Source: an uncultured Mediterraneibacter sp.
GTDB taxonomy: Bacteria; Bacillota; Clostridia; Lachnospirales; Lachnospiraceae
Length of the DNA: 64,000 bases
Reading direction: 5' to 3'
Assembly (NCBI RefSeq): GCF_934309415.1
Contig: NZ_CAKRDI010000014.1
Span: 17,801-81,800 of the forward strand
Shown here: positions 63,821 to 64,000 of the stretch, one piece after another
Position numbering within the stretch: position 1 is the stretch's first letter
How the letters are laid out: each line of letters opens with the position of its first letter
The notes under the pieces: model-generated
What the model saw: the letters and a program-made list of their open reading frames with translations, nothing else
Database searches by the model: none
Told to the model about the DNA's origin: nothing
Translations under genes and position numbers: made by a program

Positions 63821-64000
63821 ATGAAAAAGAGGGTTGCTATAGTTAGTGTACTGGTTTTTATATTTGGATTTATGATTTATCTGCAATATGGACGTGAAGA
63901 AAGAGTTGTAAATACAGTATTTAACGCTTAACCGTATTACTAAATATTATGATGAAAGCGGAATGAAATTAGAAAAACCTGAACATGTGATTCAGATTAC
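63821..64000 (+). pseudogene. Frameshifted membrane-anchored protein (runs off the right edge)
   Basis: ATG at 63821 opens MKKRVAIVSVLVFIFGFMIY, a signal anchor, and stops at 63931 after 36 codons. In the +2-shifted frame the sequence continues as TLNRITKYYDESGMKLEKPE and beyond the window. The two parts join naturally if one base in TATTTAACG is surplus. It may be a true frameshift or a sequencing error; the family is not recognisable. Confidence 0.5.

Noticed and set aside
1..64000. tRNA, rRNA or prophage genes
   Set aside because: No tRNA-like TTCGANTC arms with acceptor stems, no rRNA motifs and no phage structural or integrase proteins were seen by eye; a tRNAscan or phage search could not be run.

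Overview
The window reads as chromosomal DNA of a gut Lachnospiraceae-type clostridium (Bacillota). The protein families, strong GGAGG ribosome sites, moderately AT-rich composition, PPDK, the PTS, the core-gene versions (RecO, Era, dimeric GlyRS) and a beta-manno-oligosaccharide phosphorolysis locus all fit. The species cannot be fixed by reading alone. No rRNA, tRNA, CRISPR array, phage or intact transposase gene was seen.

Layout. (1) 1-6118, minus strand: a single-subunit, double-cubane-type 2-hydroxyacyl-CoA dehydratase homologue, its ATP-dependent activase, and an Opp/Dpp-type ABC importer (binding protein, two permeases, start of an ATPase). (2) 6586-25540, plus strand: a beta-mannan oligosaccharide locus. 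It holds phosphomannomutase/phosphoglucomutase, a broken GH36 alpha-galactosidase, two tandem LacI regulators, a sugar ABC importer without its own ATPase, GH130_2 and GH130_1 phosphorylases, cellobiose 2-epimerase, two acetyl esterases (CE17 and CE2 types), a mannose-6-phosphate isomerase/ROK kinase fusion and a GH1 beta-glucosidase. Imported acetylated (gluco)manno-oligosaccharides would be deacetylated, trimmed, epimerised and phosphorolysed, and the resulting mannose, mannose-1-P and glucose sent to glycolysis. No endo-mannanase is present and the GH36 is dead, so the strain looks like a user of oligomers released by others. (3) 25661-27020: a Nudix gene, a probable GH113 stub and half of an AAA-ATPase/PD-(D/E)XK gene. 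(4) 27062-32836: a divergent LysR regulator, then a tannase and UbiD/UbiX/LpdD proteins forming a probable galloyl-ester to gallate to pyrogallol route. (5) 32939-37202: accessory genes (two-TM protein, truncated glycosyltransferase, nitroreductase, MetE-C-like protein, second AAA-ATPase fragment).

(6) 37347-46585: M16 metalloprotease, Era, a phospholipid operon (PAP2-like, flippase-like, PssA, Psd), YqzL-like protein and RecO. (7) 46586-53121: V4R sensor plus diguanylate cyclase, GlyRS and M18 aminopeptidase, with two copies of a type I toxin-antitoxin cassette. (8) 53418-59857: two RpiR regulators, a HAD phosphatase, GH13 alpha-glucosidase and a PTS EIIBCA. (9) 60148-64000: PPDK, an iron-sulfur flavoprotein, an XRE regulator and fragments.

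Three things go beyond a routine annotation. A roughly 143-bp mobile repeat (family A) has 12-bp terminal inverted repeats, exact 8-bp target duplications at two copies, and hairpins that vary in a compensatory way. A convergent toxin/antisense-RNA cassette occurs twice with identical 27-residue peptides and synonymous codon changes. A double-cubane-type reductase pair sits beside a dedicated peptide/metal-type importer. A second 130-bp repeat (family B) and several half-genes point to past rearrangement.
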